Assembly (NCBI RefSeq): GCF_010692325.1
Contig: NZ_JAAHHW010000023.1
Location: 1-64,000 of the forward strand
Direction of reading: 5' to 3'
DNA length: 64,000 nt
Origin: Moorena sp. SIO3I8
Lineage (GTDB): Bacteria > Cyanobacteriota > Cyanobacteriia > Cyanobacteriales > Coleofasciculaceae
Under the pieces are notes generated by a model. It was not told where the DNA came from and did not search any database. It saw only the letters and a list, made by a program, of their open reading frames with translations. Position 1 is the stretch's first letter. Each line of letters starts with the position of its first letter. A program made the position numbers and the translations under genes. This document shows positions 1-10,400 of this stretch, piece after piece.

Positions 1-59
1 TTAGGTACCAACAACAACAGAAAGTTTCATGGTTCCTTCACTCCTCACCTTCACTCTTA

Positions 60-260
60 AAAATTAACGTAAGCATTCAGCTATCAGCATTCAGCGGTCA
101 GTGGTCAGTGGTCAGCAGTCAGTTGTGGCACAGGCTTCCAGCCTGTGACTTAACTCAGATTAAACCAATGCTTACCTGTTTTATTAAAAAGCATCTCAAG
201 TAGCACCATCTGTAGCGCATAAGCTGATAGCTGATAGCTGATAACTGATAGCTTAAACAA
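60..260. repeat. Dispersed ATCAGC-type repeat block with hairpin
   Basis: This gene-free stretch holds tandem hexamer-like runs (AGCTATCAGC, GGTCAGTGGTCAG and GCTGATAGCTGATAG). It also has a perfect hairpin, CACAGGCT-TCC-AGCCTGTG at 129-147. Related blocks occur near 26.7-27.05, 36.03, 48.5, 48.95-49.1, 49.5-49.8 and 60.5 kb, so this is a dispersed family and not a local regulator. No gene was seen in it. Confidence 0.75.
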
Positions 261-262
261 CC

Positions 263-1027
263 CTAACGGACATACAAACAATGGCAGAATAATGGCTGTC
301 CAGACTTGATAGAATTAATTTGATTTTTAATTCCCGCAAATCTGTAACCCAACTCTACCAAACAGTCATGTACCTCTTCAAACAATGGTTGTTCCTTATA
401 CAGAGGAACAAATGACATTTCTACCAGAACACATCGCCCTAGGGAAAATAGCTTTTTTCCTCCCTTAATCACTTTATCTTCAACCCCTTGGACATCAATT
501 TTTATAAAAACATCTCTCTCCAATTGATCAGACTCTAATTCTGACTGTAATAGGTCATCCAGGGGGCAAACCTTTACTTTAATTTCACTTTCTCCTGATG
601 TCTGTGGAAATTCCTTCTTACATAGTTCGCTTATGCGTAACATCGAAGAAGCTGGCCCGTATGAATTCTCATAAAAGAACTCTTCTCCTTCATAATCCGA
701 CAAAGCCACATTAAAAATTTTTAGATTAGGAATCTTAGCCGCTTTTCCTTCTAAGTCTGATAGATAAGATGGCAATGGTTCAAATACATAGGTCTGTTTA
801 GCATTGAAGTAACAGGCTAAAAATTCTGCAAAATCGCCATTATTTGAGCCAATATCAATCACCGTCTTAATCGAATAATTTTCACGAACCCATCGCCATA
901 GCTCCCTGCCTGGGTCCGGACTCGCTTCCACAATTTGTTTGTAGTCTGAAAGCCTTAGCAACTTTAAATTCATGGACGCTAACAGACGATTTACCAACCG
1001 ACTAATTTCCTGTTTCACCGAAGCCAT
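263..1027 (-). CDS. FkbM family methyltransferase
   Basis: This is a likely SAM-dependent O-methyltransferase of the FkbM family, which methylates sugars or secondary-metabolite hydroxyls in the cytoplasm. Residues 52-70 carry motif I (TVIDIGSNNGDFAEFL). A second family hallmark, FIKIDVQGVE, lies at about 173-182, where the DVQG/DVEG acid helps place SAM and substrate. The 254-residue length suits a single-domain enzyme. It is the last gene of a leftward run of glycan genes, 27 bp downstream of a GT2 gene, so co-transcription is plausible. The ATG at 1027 follows a GGAG about 15 bases upstream. The substrate cannot be read from sequence; a surface-glycan sugar is inferred from the neighbours. 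Confidence 0.85.
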   Translation of the reverse strand: MASVKQEISRLVNRLLASMNLKLLRLSDYKQIVEASPDPGRELWRWVRENYSIKTVIDIGSNNGDFAEFLACYFNAKQTYVFEPLPSYLSDLEGKAAKIPNLKIFNVALSDYEGEEFFYENSYGPASSMLRISELCKKEFPQTSGESEIKVKVCPLDDLLQSELESDQLERDVFIKIDVQGVEDKVIKGGKKLFSLGRCVLVEMSFVPLYKEQPLFEEVHDCLVELGYRFAGIKNQINSIKSGQPLFCHCLYVR

Positions 1028-1054
1028 TTATTTATTTATTTACTCCTCGACAAC

Positions 1055-2026
1055 TTAATAAACTAAGTTCATAAACTGGTCTGCTGTTCTAGTTTTGTCC
1101 TCATAGAACCTAGTTACTCGTCTCCGGAGATCCCGCTTATATCGATGATAATAAATTCCTTCCCATCGCTGCAAGTAAGCCTCTCGGTCATGGTCTAAAA
1201 CAGCATTGTTAGTCTGGCGAACCGCTTCATTGCGATCATAATAATGTTCAACATAAGCCCCTGGACAATCTACAATCTCATAATTAAGCTCCCACATCTT
1301 TAAACAGAGATCCCCATCAGCTTTATAAAAGATATATCGCTCTTCATCCGCCCAGTCAACTGCTGCTAGCGCTTCTTTTAAGTACATACCATGATTAACA
1401 AACAGCTTGCCACCAAGGGTATGTTGTACATAGTATTCTTGATCCTCTGGCCAATTCCGAAAATAGAAAGCTACTCCCCCTATTTTGATGCCAGCTTTTT
1501 CCACCTCTTCAAACTTATCCAGCCCTAAATTAACCGCATTTGGTAATAGCAGACAATCATCACTGATCATCAAAATATATTTCCCTTTAGCTGATTTAAA
1601 GCCAAGATTCATAAAATACCCCCAACTGCGGCGCTTGAGTGGCTTTCCTTGGAATTCCCCTCGGTTATGTTGGATGATAGTAATAATATCTTTCTGCTGA
1701 ATTAGCCATTCTAAAGAACCATCCGTTGACCCCCCGTCAATCACAATGATTTCATAGGGAACGCGAATCTGATTATCTCGAACACTTTGAATCGCTTTTT
1801 CCAGTAAAGGTCTACGGTTATAACTCCCTATCACCACCGAGACCATGCACGTTTTGTCAGAGCTAATTACCGGTTTAGCTAAAGACTTTAATATCTTCAA
1901 ACGACTCAATTGTCCTGGATTAGCTAGTCCTGGATTAGCTAGTTGGGTAGGAGACTGAGTCAATGAGCCGTGATAAAACTTTTTGACTTGACGAAAAGGC
2001 TTAGCCAGAATTTTGATATAGTTCAT
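1055..2026 (-). CDS. Glycosyltransferase family 2 protein
   Basis: This is a GT-A fold glycosyltransferase. The N-terminal half has VSVVIGSYNRRPLLEKAI followed by EIIVIDGGSTDGSLEWL, the typical nucleotide-sugar binding start of GT2. MISDDCLLLPN supplies the D-D-type metal-binding motif. The ATG at 2026 is preferred over an upstream in-frame start at 2065 because CAGGAGTG sits 6-7 bases before it; this gives 323 residues beginning MNYIKILAKPF. Residues about 33-42 contain a duplicated short unit (LANPG twice), encoded by a 15-bp tandem repeat. It lies in the leftward polysaccharide gene run. Acceptor and sugar are unknown. Confidence 0.85.
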   Translation of the reverse strand: MNYIKILAKPFRQVKKFYHGSLTQSPTQLANPGLANPGQLSRLKILKSLAKPVISSDKTCMVSVVIGSYNRRPLLEKAIQSVRDNQIRVPYEIIVIDGGSTDGSLEWLIQQKDIITIIQHNRGEFQGKPLKRRSWGYFMNLGFKSAKGKYILMISDDCLLLPNAVNLGLDKFEEVEKAGIKIGGVAFYFRNWPEDQEYYVQHTLGGKLFVNHGMYLKEALAAVDWADEERYIFYKADGDLCLKMWELNYEIVDCPGAYVEHYYDRNEAVRQTNNAVLDHDREAYLQRWEGIYYHRYKRDLRRRVTRFYEDKTRTADQFMNLVY

Positions 2027-2335
2027 AAGGCACTCCTGAACACACCTGTATGGAGCCATCACCAAGCTATTGAGCTTAACCTGATTTGGCCGTTATAGTG
2101 TCACCCTCGGGGATAATGATATCAAACTATCCCATTTTTTATGTTATAATAGTAAATCCCTATGGATAGATAAATCTAAAAATTTTTAGATTATCAAAGG
2201 GAGCAGGAAGCAGTGCGTAGGGTGCGTTAGGGGCGCGCCTTGCCATCATATTCAACGTCGTAGCCAGTAGCCCCGTAACGCACCACCAAAAGGCTCGCCC
2301 TGATTTTCCGCCTCTTCGCGCCTGGTTGGGATAGT

Positions 2336-2680
2336 CCGTCCGGAAATTGATCACGGGCAAGATGCCCGTTCCACCCCTGATGCCGGATATTGATCACGGG
2401 CAAGATGCCCGTTCCACAGATGGCGGAAATTGATCACGGGCAAGATGCCCGTTCCACCCCTGATGCCGGAAATTGATCACGGGCAAGATGCCCGTTCCAC
2501 AGATGGCGGAAATTGATCACGGGCAAGATGCCCGTTCCACCCCTGATGCCGGAAATTGATCACGGGCAAGATGCCCGTTCCACCCCTGATGCCGGAAATT
2601 GATCACGGGCAAGATGCCCGTTCCACCCCTGATGCCGGAAATTGATCACGGGCAAGATGCCCGTTCCACGCCTGATGCCG
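2336..2680. repeat. Tandem array of eight ~42-bp hairpin units
   Basis: Eight head-to-tail units of about 42 bp lie between two leftward genes. Each contains ACGGGC-AAGAT-GCCCGT, a 6-bp stem with a 5-base loop, embedded in GATCACGGGCAAGATGCCCG and followed by CCCCTGATGCCGG or CAGATGGCGG linkers. The two linkers alternate in the left part of the array. The last unit abuts, and probably supplies, the 3' end of the 2692-4380 gene. Possible roles are transcript termination or mRNA stabilisation, or simple repeat expansion. The rest of the 2027-2691 spacer holds degenerate copies and no convincing gene. Confidence 0.9.
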
Positions 2681-2691
2681 GTTCCACCAAT

Positions 2692-4380
2692 CTAGACGCG
2701 ATCAATTCCCAACCGTTCCGCTGGATAGATAAAAGGAGAACCAGACAAGATTCCATCACAGATAATATCCAAACCTGGATCTGCACCAGGAAGTAATTGC
2801 TCTAGGCTAGTAATATTCAGCTTCACGTAAGGATTTTCAGATATGGGTTCGGTAAATTGTAGGGGAATCATCCGTCTGAAAAAGAAATGGTAGGCGTACA
2901 TCCTGGCTCGTTTAAGGGCATTGGCATCCAACCGTTCACCAAGGGGTAGCTGATCCAAGCACTGGAAATACTCCTCTGCGGTAGAGGGATCCATAGTAAT
3001 TCCCTTATCTCGGATCCAAGCTTCACCACCAACGATCACCGGAATGCCTACACTGGTCAACTCTACTCCAGTTTTTGTCCCATAAATAATCACCGAATCG
3101 CACTGCTCCATCGCTGCGTAGGTACTCACAGGACTTTCTGGAGGAATGATGAAAATATTTTTAGGCAATTGAGACCAGACCTTCTTGATTTCTGGCAACA
3201 AAGGTTGGCGAGAAGGCAACGTTCCCCGAATCTCTGCCGGATGAATCCGAATCAGCAGTTGTAAGTCAGGACGTTTAGCAAAATACTCAATCGTTTGGAG
3301 TACCCACGTTAGCATATTGGGGAAAGCTAAGCCACGATAGTGCAACTGGGCATCCCACATTACATTAGTGAGCATCCCAATCACTGGCTGGTTCAGGTCA
3401 AGCCCCATCTCCTCAGCATTTCGGCTAAATTCTTCATCAGGTTTTTCATGAAACCAAATCCAATCCCGAGTGCCCTGCCATCGACTTTTCAAATACTGTA
3501 GGATGTCATCTGTCATTGCCTCAGTCCAAGGCATGGTTTCCCAGCCATGGAGAGGCTCACTGAGCATAGTGTGATGATAAGTGTCTCCGTGGCTAAAAAT
3601 AAAGCAACGCTTACGATAGGCAATAGCCCAGTTAACCACCCGCACTTGGCGTGAGCGACACACCTCACCAATGATGCCATGAGGTAAGTAGATGCCATGA
3701 TTGAAGCAAGCAGCCTTAAAATTATACTTAGACAGTAGCTTACTGATAGCATACGCAGTCAGCAAAGCCCCTTCAAAATATCGACGCACCACGATTTCAC
3801 TCTTGGGTTCGTTATCTAGATTCCCACTGGTAAAATAGCGCAACGCCCCAGCATAGGCATGTTCACCTATATTCCAGTTGCCCAGGCAATAGTTTTCAAT
3901 CTCTGATAGCCGCACATGGGCTGCAATTTGTTTGGCTTCTTGCCTATCAAGCCCAGTGAGCAGTTCACTAAAGACATGGTTCGTCAAATGCAACGGTTGA
4001 TAAAGATAACCACCGGTTGCGAAACAGTTTTGGCACTTGATCGTTTCTAAATCATAGTTTTCAATCCTTTCTTGAGGTGTATCCAGTTTTTGAAGATTGA
4101 GGCAGGCAGGCAGAGAATGGTCACACAGGAGAGTATGAACCTCTGCTCCTCTGAGGGTAAGGGCTACTGCTAGTAGACTTTCTGGTAGTGACAGTGGCGC
4201 TAATCCCCCTACGGTAGTTGCCATTAGCACCTGAGGTCCCTGGTGAGACCGTTGCTTGGCTTCTCTCCAGAGGGAGGGGTTAGTTTCGATAACAGGTCGC
4301 CAATCTAACAAGTTACTTTGCCCTAGTTGCCAAGAAAGTAAGGGACTTGGCTCTAGTTCGTCAGCACTAGTCAGAGACAT
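2692..4380 (-). CDS. Capsule/surface polysaccharide biosynthesis protein (KpsS/KpsC-like)
   Basis: This 562-residue protein resembles capsule-polysaccharide 'Caps_synth'-type glycosyltransferases. The C-terminal half has LLIRIHPAEIRG, then IIPPESPVSTYAAMEQC and VIIYGTKTGVELTSVGIPVIVGG, the His-Pro and Gly-Thr-x-Glu pattern that binds nucleotide sugar in GT-B Kdo- or CDP-glycerol-transferase-like enzymes. The N-terminal half reads VLMATTVGGLAPLSLPESLLAVAL, a Rossmann-type start, followed by a conserved C-x2-C pair (IKCQNCFATGG). It lies in the glycan island, divergent from the Wzm/Wzt exporter genes. Its final codons run into the tandem hairpin array, so the C-terminal tail may be partly repeat-derived. 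The exact activity is unproven. Confidence 0.65.
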   Translation of the reverse strand: MSLTSADELEPSPLLSWQLGQSNLLDWRPVIETNPSLWREAKQRSHQGPQVLMATTVGGLAPLSLPESLLAVALTLRGAEVHTLLCDHSLPACLNLQKLDTPQERIENYDLETIKCQNCFATGGYLYQPLHLTNHVFSELLTGLDRQEAKQIAAHVRLSEIENYCLGNWNIGEHAYAGALRYFTSGNLDNEPKSEIVVRRYFEGALLTAYAISKLLSKYNFKAACFNHGIYLPHGIIGEVCRSRQVRVVNWAIAYRKRCFIFSHGDTYHHTMLSEPLHGWETMPWTEAMTDDILQYLKSRWQGTRDWIWFHEKPDEEFSRNAEEMGLDLNQPVIGMLTNVMWDAQLHYRGLAFPNMLTWVLQTIEYFAKRPDLQLLIRIHPAEIRGTLPSRQPLLPEIKKVWSQLPKNIFIIPPESPVSTYAAMEQCDSVIIYGTKTGVELTSVGIPVIVGGEAWIRDKGITMDPSTAEEYFQCLDQLPLGERLDANALKRARMYAYHFFFRRMIPLQFTEPISENPYVKLNITSLEQLLPGADPGLDIICDGILSGSPFIYPAERLGIDRV

Positions 4381-4668
4381 ATAATCAAGTCAGATACTTA
4401 CTTCTCAAGGGATTATACCAAGTTCCTACTCGACAAATTTCCCTAAACTATGATAAGAATATACACACCGAAACAGAACGGGTGCGCTCCGGAAGCGAAC
4501 GCGCCGTAACCAAAAGTGCGGGGTGGGAACACGACAGGGCGAATTTCTTCGCAGTATATGTTATGGTTCTAAAAATGCGCATCTAAGAACCAGTGGGGAG
4601 GCTAACTTGAATCCCTATATATATATTCGGTTCTATATCTTCGGTTCTATATCTTCGGTGTATAAATT
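4381..4668. other. Divergent intergenic/leader region
   Basis: This 288-bp spacer separates the leftward KpsS-like gene from the rightward exporter genes, so it should hold promoters in both directions. It contains GTTCT-rich inverted sequence (GGTTCTAAAAATGCGCATCTAAGAACC near 4564) able to fold into a hairpin, and a direct repeat of CGGTTCTATATCTT at about 4628-4655 just before the permease ATG. No clear -35/-10 pair or coding sequence was recognised. Confidence 0.4.
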
Positions 4669-5475
4669 ATGACCTTATCCCTCAAGGCTAACACCGCACG
4701 GTGGCAATTCCAGCGCTATTGGGAGTTGCTGTATATATTAACAGAGCGAAATCTGAAGGGACGTTATCGAGGATCGCTTCTGGGAGTATATTGGTCTTTG
4801 TTAAATCCTTTGATTATGACAGGACTATATACAGCAATTTTCGGTGCTACCTTTGCCTCCTATTATGACAACTCAACCATTAACTATATTCTGGCTGCTT
4901 TTACTGGGTTGCTTGTGACTAACTTTTTCTCCGCTTCAACCAACCAAGCATTAGTCAGTGTAGTTGGCAATGGTGCCCTGTTGAATAAAGTTCGTTTACC
5001 AATAAGTGTCTTTCCGGTTTCAACCATTGCTGCTAATGTGTTTCAGTTAGCTGTTGGCAGCTTTCCTCTCCTAGCTATTGTCACGTTGCTTACTTCAAAA
5101 AGTGTAGTCAATTTGCTAGCGTTGAGTCTTCCGTTAATCGCCTTAATTTTGGTTAGTATCGGCATCGGGTTTCTCGTCAGTGTTCTCTATGTTTTCTTTA
5201 GGGATTTACCTTATTTCTATGAATTAGTATGCTTTGTGATCTGGATTAGCTCTCCAGTATTTTATCCAGCAGCAATTGTCCCAGAGGCGGTTAGACCCTT
5301 TTTGTTTTTAAATCCTTTATTGCCGATTATTGAAAGCATTCGACAGATTTCTTTGTCAGGAGGTTTGCCAAATGTAGGGTTAATTGGACACTCATGCCTA
5401 AGTGCCATAGTAATTGTATCCTTAGGCTGGACTTGCTTTCGAGTTTGGCAGCCTCACTTCATGGATTTGTTATAG
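4669..5475 (+). CDS. ABC-2 type polysaccharide exporter permease (Wzm/TagG-like)
   Basis: This is an inner-membrane permease for undecaprenyl-linked O-antigen or teichoic-type glycans. The 268 residues contain about six hydrophobic segments. The N-terminus carries the family amphipathic signature LLYILTERNLKGRYRGSLLGVYWSL followed by NPL, diagnostic of the RfbA/TagG ABC-2 group. Its stop codon is directly followed by the ATG of the ATPase gene, so the two are translationally coupled partners. Together they would export a cytoplasmically finished glycan made by the surrounding glycosyltransferases. No symbol is assigned because wzm naming here would rest on context. Confidence 0.9.
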   Translation: MTLSLKANTARWQFQRYWELLYILTERNLKGRYRGSLLGVYWSLLNPLIMTGLYTAIFGATFASYYDNSTINYILAAFTGLLVTNFFSASTNQALVSVVGNGALLNKVRLPISVFPVSTIAANVFQLAVGSFPLLAIVTLLTSKSVVNLLALSLPLIALILVSIGIGFLVSVLYVFFRDLPYFYELVCFVIWISSPVFYPAAIVPEAVRPFLFLNPLLPIIESIRQISLSGGLPNVGLIGHSCLSAIVIVSLGWTCFRVWQPHFMDLL

Positions 5476-6225
5476 ATGACAGAAGAAGTTATTAGACTCG
5501 ATCGGGTTTCATTGTGGCGAAGAACCCAAGAAGAGTTTTCCTATGACCTCAAAAAAACTATAATATCATTTTTGGAGGGAAAATACCGCAAACCTTCCAG
5601 GAATTTAGTCCTTGATGATATTGATCTAGCAGTAAAACCTGGGGAAAAAATCGGCATCATTGGACCGAATGGTTCAGGGAAATCAACCCTACTTAAAGTT
5701 ATCTGTGGCATATTAAAGCCGACAGGGGGTCAGGTATGGATAAGAGGTGAAATCGCTCCGATGATTGAACTAGGAGCTGGATTCGATCCCGAACTTTCCG
5801 TAGTGGATAACATCAAACTCTATGGGGTGATGCTAGGTTTCTCTAAACAAGAGATGAAACAGAGAACCCCATCGATTTTGGAGTTTGCTGAGCTACAAGA
5901 CTACAAGTTAATGCCAGTGAAGGGATTATCCTCAGGGATGTCAGCGCGGCTAGGCTTTGCCATTGCCACTGATGTACAGCCAGATATTTTAATTTTAGAT
6001 GAAGTCTTATCCGTAGGGGATCAAAGTTTTAGAATTAAATGCCAGCGACGCATGGAAAGATTTTGGGAGGCTCATGCCACTGTTTTAGTGGTCTCCCATG
6101 ATTTATCCTTTGTGCGCCATTACTGCAAGCGGGTGATTTGGTTAGACAAAGGCAGGATAAAGTTAGCGGGAGAGAGCAATGAGGTAGTCGATTGTTACTT
6201 GAATAGTGTTACCGAAGTGGTTTAA
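5476..6225 (+). CDS. ABC transporter ATP-binding protein for polysaccharide export (Wzt-like)
   Basis: This is the nucleotide-binding subunit paired with the preceding permease. Walker A is GIIGPNGSGKSTLLK (about residues 60-74), the signature motif appears as KGLSSGMSARLGFA, Walker B is PDILILDEVLSVGD, and the switch histidine lies in VVSHDLSFV. At 249 residues it is the short form and lacks the C-terminal carbohydrate-binding domain of long Wzt proteins. Substrate selection by a Wzt-type glycan cap is therefore not expected. The N-terminal LDRVSLWRRTQEEFSYDLKK is typical of the O-antigen export ATPase group. Confidence 0.92.
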   Translation: MTEEVIRLDRVSLWRRTQEEFSYDLKKTIISFLEGKYRKPSRNLVLDDIDLAVKPGEKIGIIGPNGSGKSTLLKVICGILKPTGGQVWIRGEIAPMIELGAGFDPELSVVDNIKLYGVMLGFSKQEMKQRTPSILEFAELQDYKLMPVKGLSSGMSARLGFAIATDVQPDILILDEVLSVGDQSFRIKCQRRMERFWEAHATVLVVSHDLSFVRHYCKRVIWLDKGRIKLAGESNEVVDCYLNSVTEVV

Positions 6226-6377
6226 CCTTAAAAAAAGTTAAAAGTTTTAAACAAACGTTAAAAGCTTAAGGTAAATGAAAGATGGTAATCTGAGCAGTTG
6301 GAATATAGTTAAACCCTATAGTTAAACCTGTAAAACCAGTATTATCACCCTGATAGTGATAATTCCGAGGAGGACGT

Positions 6378-7349
6378 GTGAGGATTTCAATTATAACTGT
6401 ATGTAAAAATGCTGAGCGATTTATAGAGCGAGCGATCAAGAGTGTCGTCTCTCAGACCTATGAGGATATAGAGTACATTATTATTGATGGCAACTCCCAA
6501 GACAAAACTAAGGAGATTGCTCATAAATATAGTGATCAGATTAGCCGATTTATTAGCGAACCTGATGGCGGTATCTATGAAGCAATGAATAAGGGAGTTA
6601 GGTACTCGTCTGGTGAGTTTATTGCTTTTATTAATTCAGATGACTATTATCTTGATAAAAAGGTCATCCAAGATACCGTTAACTTCCTGTTGGCAAATCC
6701 CTCCTGTGATTTTTTGTATGGAGACCTAGAGGTTAGAGAGCAATCTGGGTCTACCATTTTAGTGAAACCTCCCTTGCCTGAAGACGTAGCTGATGAACTG
6801 ATCTGTGGATGTTTGCCTCACCAAGCCAGCTTCTCCAGAGCTAACTTGTTTTTCTCTAAAATAGGGCTTTTCAATGAACGCTACAAAATATCATCGGATT
6901 ATGAATGGTTTCTGAGGCTAATCCAGAATGAGACTGTGAAATTGTGTTACTATCCTCGGACAATCGCATCCTATTATGCAGGGGGACTTTCTAGTCAGTT
7001 AAGAAAATCTCTACCTGAAGCCCATAGTATTCAGAACCAATGCCCAATGTATAAAGATTCCTACTGGTTGAACAGAAGAATCCTAAAATATCAGGAATTC
7101 ATCATTAACCTCAGAGAATGGCTTCAAAACGCCGAAAACGGTAGAAATACACTAAATTTCAACTATAAAGCCCTTGAAAACAAATATCAAGCCATTGAAA
7201 CGGAATACCATGCCCTGAAGCTTGAATTAGAGCAAGCCCGGGCGAAAATTGCTCAGATTGCCAAAATTGCTGAGATGGAAAGCGGAATAAATCAGAATGG
7301 AAAAAGTGGTAATATCAAACTCAACTTGAAAAATTTGGAACAAGTCTGA
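6378..7349 (+). CDS. Glycosyltransferase family 2 with C-terminal coiled coil
   Basis: This is a WcaA/SpsA-type GT2 enzyme. MRISIITVCKNAERFIERAI starts the GT-A fold, DIEYIIIDGNSQDKT follows, and FINSDDYYLDK provides the Asp-Asp metal site at about residue 95. The downstream LPHQASFSRANLF and SSDYEWFLRL segments are typical of the acceptor half. The GTG start at 6378 is supported by a strong GAGGAGG ribosome-binding sequence at 6367-6373. Residues about 245-300 form a charged, Gln/Glu-rich coiled coil (ALENKYQAIETEYHALKLE), a feature shared with the following genes. It lies downstream of the exporter genes on the same strand. Confidence 0.88.
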   Translation: MRISIITVCKNAERFIERAIKSVVSQTYEDIEYIIIDGNSQDKTKEIAHKYSDQISRFISEPDGGIYEAMNKGVRYSSGEFIAFINSDDYYLDKKVIQDTVNFLLANPSCDFLYGDLEVREQSGSTILVKPPLPEDVADELICGCLPHQASFSRANLFFSKIGLFNERYKISSDYEWFLRLIQNETVKLCYYPRTIASYYAGGLSSQLRKSLPEAHSIQNQCPMYKDSYWLNRRILKYQEFIINLREWLQNAENGRNTLNFNYKALENKYQAIETEYHALKLELEQARAKIAQIAKIAEMESGINQNGKSGNIKLNLKNLEQV

Positions 7350-7472
7350 TTAGGATAGTACCTTAGACTAACAGATTAGACTAACAGGTTAGAAAGACTA
7401 ACAGGTTAGAGGTTATCTCTTGCCAAAGTTATTGCCAAGTTTTTTTCAGGTTTGTGTGAGGAGCTGTGTCAT

Positions 7473-10400
7473 ATGCCAAGTAATAGGTCAAAATCAGAAC
7501 TAGATTATGTGATTGCTCCTGAGATTAAAGACGATGATTTTTATAAAGCGATTCAGAGGATAGCTCGGGAAGAAGATATCAAGACGGTTCTAGAAATCAG
7601 GTCTTCATCCGGTGCGGGAAGCACCGAAGCGTTTGTGAAGGGACTCCGGGAAAACCCGTCTAATCCAGTGTTATTCTGTATGGAGGTTTCACAACCTCGT
7701 TTTGCTGAGTTAAAGGAACGCTATCGGCAGGACTCTTTTGTCAAGTGCTACAATATTTCATCAATTTCCCTAGAGCAGTTTCCTAGGGAATATGAGGTTA
7801 GGAAATTTTATCATTCCCATCGTAGCCCTCTAAATAATTACCCTCTTGAACAAGTCTTAGGTTTGCTTCGTCAAGATATCGATTATGTTAGGGAAATGGG
7901 AACCTCTGGAGATGGGATTGAAACGATTAAGCAAGAAAACCAGATCGAGGATTTTGATCTAGTCTTAATCGACGGCTCCAAGTTCACGGCTCAGGTTGAA
8001 TTGGATCAGGTTTACGGATCAAAATTTATCCTACTTGATAATATTTGTACCTACAAAAATTATAGTAATCACCATCGGTTATTAAGAGATAAAAACTATA
8101 AACTGATTGAGCAAAATGCTTCTGTGCGCAATGGTTACTCCATTTTTGCTAAAGCGGATAGCCCTCATTCAGCTGAAAAGTCAGGTGAAGCCTCAACCCC
8201 TCTTCCAATCAATTTTTTTACGATTGTTATCAATGGTGAACCCTTCATTCGCTATCATATTGACGTCTTTAGTAAACTGCCATTCCGATGGCATTGGCAC
8301 ATTATTGAAGGTGTAGCGAAATTGAAGCATGATACTGCCTGGAGTTTAGCTACGGGTGGGTATGTCAGTGATGAAATTCACCATAATGGTCGTAGTATTG
8401 ATGGCACCACAGAGTATCTCGACCAACTGATGGAACGCTACCCTGACCAGATCACCGTCTATCGCAAACCTGATGGGGTTTTCTGGGAGGGCAAGCGAGA
8501 AATGGTGAATGCTCCCCTTGAGAATATCCAACAAGAGTGTCTGTTGTGGCAGGTAGATGTGGATGAGTTGTGGACAACTGAGCAAATCTGTAAAGCCCGA
8601 CAGATGTTCATCGACCAACCTGACAAGACGGCTGCTTTCTTCTGGTGTTGGTATTTCGTTGGAAAAAATTTAATTGTTAGCAGTCGCAATTGCTATACAC
8701 AAAACCCCAAACAGGAATGGTTGCGTGTGTGGAGGTTTCAACCGGGAGCTGTCTGGGCAACCCACGAACCCCCAAGGCTAGTCCAACCGTCGTCAACTAA
8801 TCAGTCAAATCAGTCAGCTAATCATGGGCAAGATGTAGCAAGCATCAATCCATTCCTACATCGAGAAACCGAAGCACAGGGACTGGTCTTTCAACATTTT
8901 GCTTATGTAACACCGGAACAATTGCAGTTTAAGGAGAGCTACTACGGCTACCAGAATGCTCTGGCCGAGTGGCAGGGACTACAGCAGCAGTCTGAATTTC
9001 CGGTTTTTCTGCGTCAACATTTATCTTGGGTTGAAGATGAAACCCTGGTTGAACCGGCGGATATCTGTGGTATAGTGCCGATTGCTCAGAAGGAGCCTGA
9101 CGGCGAAAAATGGCAGTTTTTGCAACTGGAAGAATTTCAGCAACAAACTATGAAGATTGAAATACCATTCCCCCAAATTGTGGTTGATGGGGTATTTTTC
9201 CAATTTTTTCCTAACTCTGGGATTTCCCAAGTCTGGAAGTCTTTGCTAGAGGAATGGGCAACTAATGGCTTTGCTGACCATGTGATTGTTTTAGACCGGG
9301 CTGGAACGGCTCCGAGGATTCCTGGAATTCGCTATCGCCCTATTCGAGCTTACGATTACAACAAAACGGGAGCAGATGCTGACTTGTTGCAGGAAATCTG
9401 TGATGAAAAGGGGGCTGATCTATTCATTTCCAGCTACTATACCGCACCCCTATCTACTCCTTCTGTATTTATGGCTTATGACATGATTCCAGAGGTGATT
9501 GGTGCCAATCTTAACGAAGCAGGTTGGAAAGAAAAGCATTACGGTATCTTACACGCTTCACGTTATATTACGATCTCTGAAAATACGGCTCGAGATCTGA
9601 TTAAGTTTTTCCCCCATATTTCCCCGTCCAAGGTAACGGTAGCTCACTGTGGGGTCAAAAAGGTTTTTTCCCCGGCAAGCGATGATGATATCAATGAGTT
9701 TAAGACTAAATTCAAGGTGACCAAACCTTACTTACTCTTAGTAGGAGAAAGAACTGGTGTTAATGGCTATAAAAACGCTATCTTTCTGTTCAGAGCATTA
9801 TCTAAGCTGGTGGATAAGGAAGAGTTTGGGGTAATTTGTGTCGGTGGTAGACCTGAGTTAGAACCTGAGCTAGCTGCCCTGGCAGAAGGGATAACAACGA
9901 TGGTTCTGCCCCTGAGTGATGAAGAATTAAAAGTAGCGTATTCTGGTGCGATCGCTCTGGTTGTCCCCTCTCTGTACGAAGGGTTCGGATTACCAGTTAC
10001 CGAAGCAATGGTTTGTGGTTGCCCTGTAATTACCTGTCGTCACTCCTCTCTTCCTGAAGCAGCTGGGGAAGCAGCATTGTATGTGGATCAATCTAATGTT
10101 TACGAGCTGATTGATGCGCTCTACAAAGTTCAAAACCCAGAGGTTCGTAACCCGTTGATTGCTGATGGGTTTGAACACGCGAAGAAATTTTCCTGGTCAA
10201 AGATGGCCGATACCGTGGTAGAGGTTCTGGTCGAAACTGCCAAGACCATCAAAAATGATGGTACTGGTCTAGGTTCCACCCTTTGGGGAGAATTCAGGAA
10301 GTTACAGGCTCAAATCCAAGAACAGCTACCCCCAAGTCCGTCCCCAATTCAAGTTCAGCCAACTCAGCTTCCGTCAGGAGATCTCGAACAGCAATTGATG

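Noticed and set aside
2160-2360. 66-codon leftward frame before the hairpin array
   Set aside because: Composed of dispersed GGTGCGTTA-type repeat DNA also seen near 17200-17320; no family resemblance.
2336-2680. Possible CRISPR array
   Set aside because: The whole unit, including the linker, is repeated; there are no unique spacers and no cas genes nearby.
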